In this document: one piece after another, positions 63,320 through 64,000 of the stretch
Position numbering within the stretch: the stretch's first letter is position 1
Layout: the number at the start of each line of letters is the position of its first letter
The notes under the pieces: generated by a model
What the model saw: the letters and a program-made list of their open reading frames with translations, nothing else
Told to the model about the DNA's origin: nothing
Database searches by the model: none
Source: Phenylobacterium haematophilum
GTDB taxonomy: Bacteria > Pseudomonadota > Alphaproteobacteria > Caulobacterales > Caulobacteraceae
Assembly: GCF_014196295.1 (NCBI RefSeq)
Contig: NZ_JACIDK010000002.1
Coordinates: 558,001 to 622,000, forward strand
Direction of reading: 5' to 3'
Length of the DNA: 64,000 nt
Program-made: the position numbers and the translations under genes

Positions 63320-64000
63320 ATGCAAAAGAATTCCGTCGCGGTCGTCGGGGCCGCGGAAACCACGAAGATGGGCAAGATTCCGGACGTGTCCGTGATCGGC
63401 CTCCACGCCGATGCGGCGCTAAACGCCATGGCCGACGCCGGCCTGACGCCGGCCGACATCGACGGCGTCGCCACCGCCGGCATCAGCCCGGTCGAACTGG
63501 CCCACTATCTCGGCATCAAGCCGACCTATGCCGACGGCACGTCAGTGGGCGGCTGCTCGTTCATGCTGCACGTTCGCCACGCGGCGGCGGCGATCGCGGC
63601 GGGCCATGCGAAGACGATCCTGATCACCCACGGCGAATCGGGCCGTTCCCGGGTCGGCGCCGGCGGTTTCGCGCGCGCGCCCTCGAGTCTGATGGGCCAG
63701 TTCGAAATGCCGTTCGGTCCGGTCGGCCCGCCGACGATGTTCACGGTGCCGGTGCTTCGCTACATGAAGACCTACGGCGTGACCGAGGAAGACCTGGCCA
63801 TGGTGGCGGTCATCCAGCGTGAGTGGGCCGCAAAGAATCCGCGCGCCAGCTTCAAGGATCCGATCACCGTCGACGACGTGCTGAACTCGCCGATGATCGC
63901 CTGGCCGTATCGCATGCTGATGTGCTGCCTCGTCACCGACGGCGGCGGCGCGCTGATTCTGACCAGCGCGGACCGGGCCAAGGACTTCCCGAACAAGCCC
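63320..64000 (+). CDS. SCP-x/Ltp2-type thiolase-like protein, cut by the window edge
   Basis: The first 227 codons of a thiolase-superfamily protein. It begins VAVVGAAETTKMGKIPDVSVIGLHADAALNAMADAGLTPADIDGV, with Cys79 in TSVGGCSFMLHVRHAAAAIAAG at the usual nucleophile position. Such proteins with a DUF35 partner act as aldolases (Ltp2 type) or thiolases in sterol and bile-acid side-chain degradation. The pair with the OB-fold gene upstream supports this. The active His and second Cys lie beyond the window. Confidence 0.85.
   Translation, partial: MQKNSVAVVGAAETTKMGKIPDVSVIGLHADAALNAMADAGLTPADIDGVATAGISPVELAHYLGIKPTYADGTSVGGCSFMLHVRHAAAAIAAGHAKTILITHGESGRSRVGAGGFARAPSSLMGQFEMPFGPVGPPTMFTVPVLRYMKTYGVTEEDLAMVAVIQREWAAKNPRASFKDPITVDDVLNSPMIAWPYRMLMCCLVTDGGGALILTSADRAKDFPNKP

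Noticed and set aside
62785..63483. N-terminal extension of the DUF1810 gene
   Set aside because: It runs antisense to the DUF35 gene and the thiolase start; the family block starts at 62784.

Overview
The window is chromosomal DNA of a high-GC alphaproteobacterium, most likely Caulobacteraceae (Phenylobacterium or Caulobacter type). The reasons are the close match of RpoH to the Caulobacter form, the UrcA and DUF4908-like genes, the TonB-dependent receptor, the PhaR/PhaA/PhaB set, the frequent GTG/TTG starts and the dense four-base gene overlaps. I see no rRNA, tRNA, CRISPR array, insertion sequence, prophage or plasmid feature.

Layout. 1-3.2 kb (minus strand): rpmH-rnpA-yidC-engB, the ribosome and membrane-insertion cluster. 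3.2-8.0 kb (minus): methionine aminopeptidase, quinone oxidoreductase, HSL-type esterase and a TetR regulator in one likely operon, then a Cys-rich exported protein and an SDR. 8.1-13.2 kb: a chemoreceptor with a CheR-docking tail, a small TonB-C-like secreted protein, a DUF72 protein and an M28 peptidase. 13.4-19.1 kb (plus): a three-gene RND efflux operon. 19.1-26.2 kb: a membrane protein, threonine/serine dehydratase, VOC protein, purA, a response regulator with Glu at the phosphoacceptor site, and a TonB-dependent receptor. 26.5-29.6 kb (minus): rpoH, rluD and an XRE regulator with a repeated operator-like palindrome upstream, divergent from a small membrane-protein gene. 30-38.9 kb: PhoD-type phosphatase, hisI, folE, then cysS, SRPBCC, NifU-like, yidD, thrS and a glycosyltransferase in overlapping order. 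38.9-43.5 kb: HMG-CoA lyase, an ArnT-like and an ArnC/Dpm1-like glycosyltransferase, and small genes. 43.5-47.5 kb: phaR, phaA, phaB, a DUF4908-like protein and a UrcA protein. 47.7-55.1 kb: an isoquinoline-1-oxidoreductase-type molybdoenzyme (iorAB), a protein with two fused TetR units, and a single-chain acyl-CoA carboxylase. 55.2-58.4 kb: two small unknown genes, then a CoxE-like VWA and MoxR ATPase pair. 58.4-64.0 kb: a catabolic locus with a lipocalin-like protein, cytochrome P450, APH-fold kinase, OB-fold/DUF35 protein and an SCP-x/Ltp2-type thiolase cut by the window edge. It resembles steroid or other polycyclic side-chain degradation loci.

Most genes are housekeeping or common accessory genes. 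I found no complete, convincingly new multi-gene system. The parts most worth a second look are: a small-gene pair at 55.2-55.9 kb whose ribosome binding site is paired with a copy of the anti-Shine-Dalgarno sequence; the XRE/small membrane protein pair with phased palindromes at 29.6 kb; the tandem-TetR regulator with palindromes upstream of iorAB; a leader peptide and mirrored ribosome binding sites at the P450 divergent promoter; and the response regulator with a natural Asp-to-Glu change.
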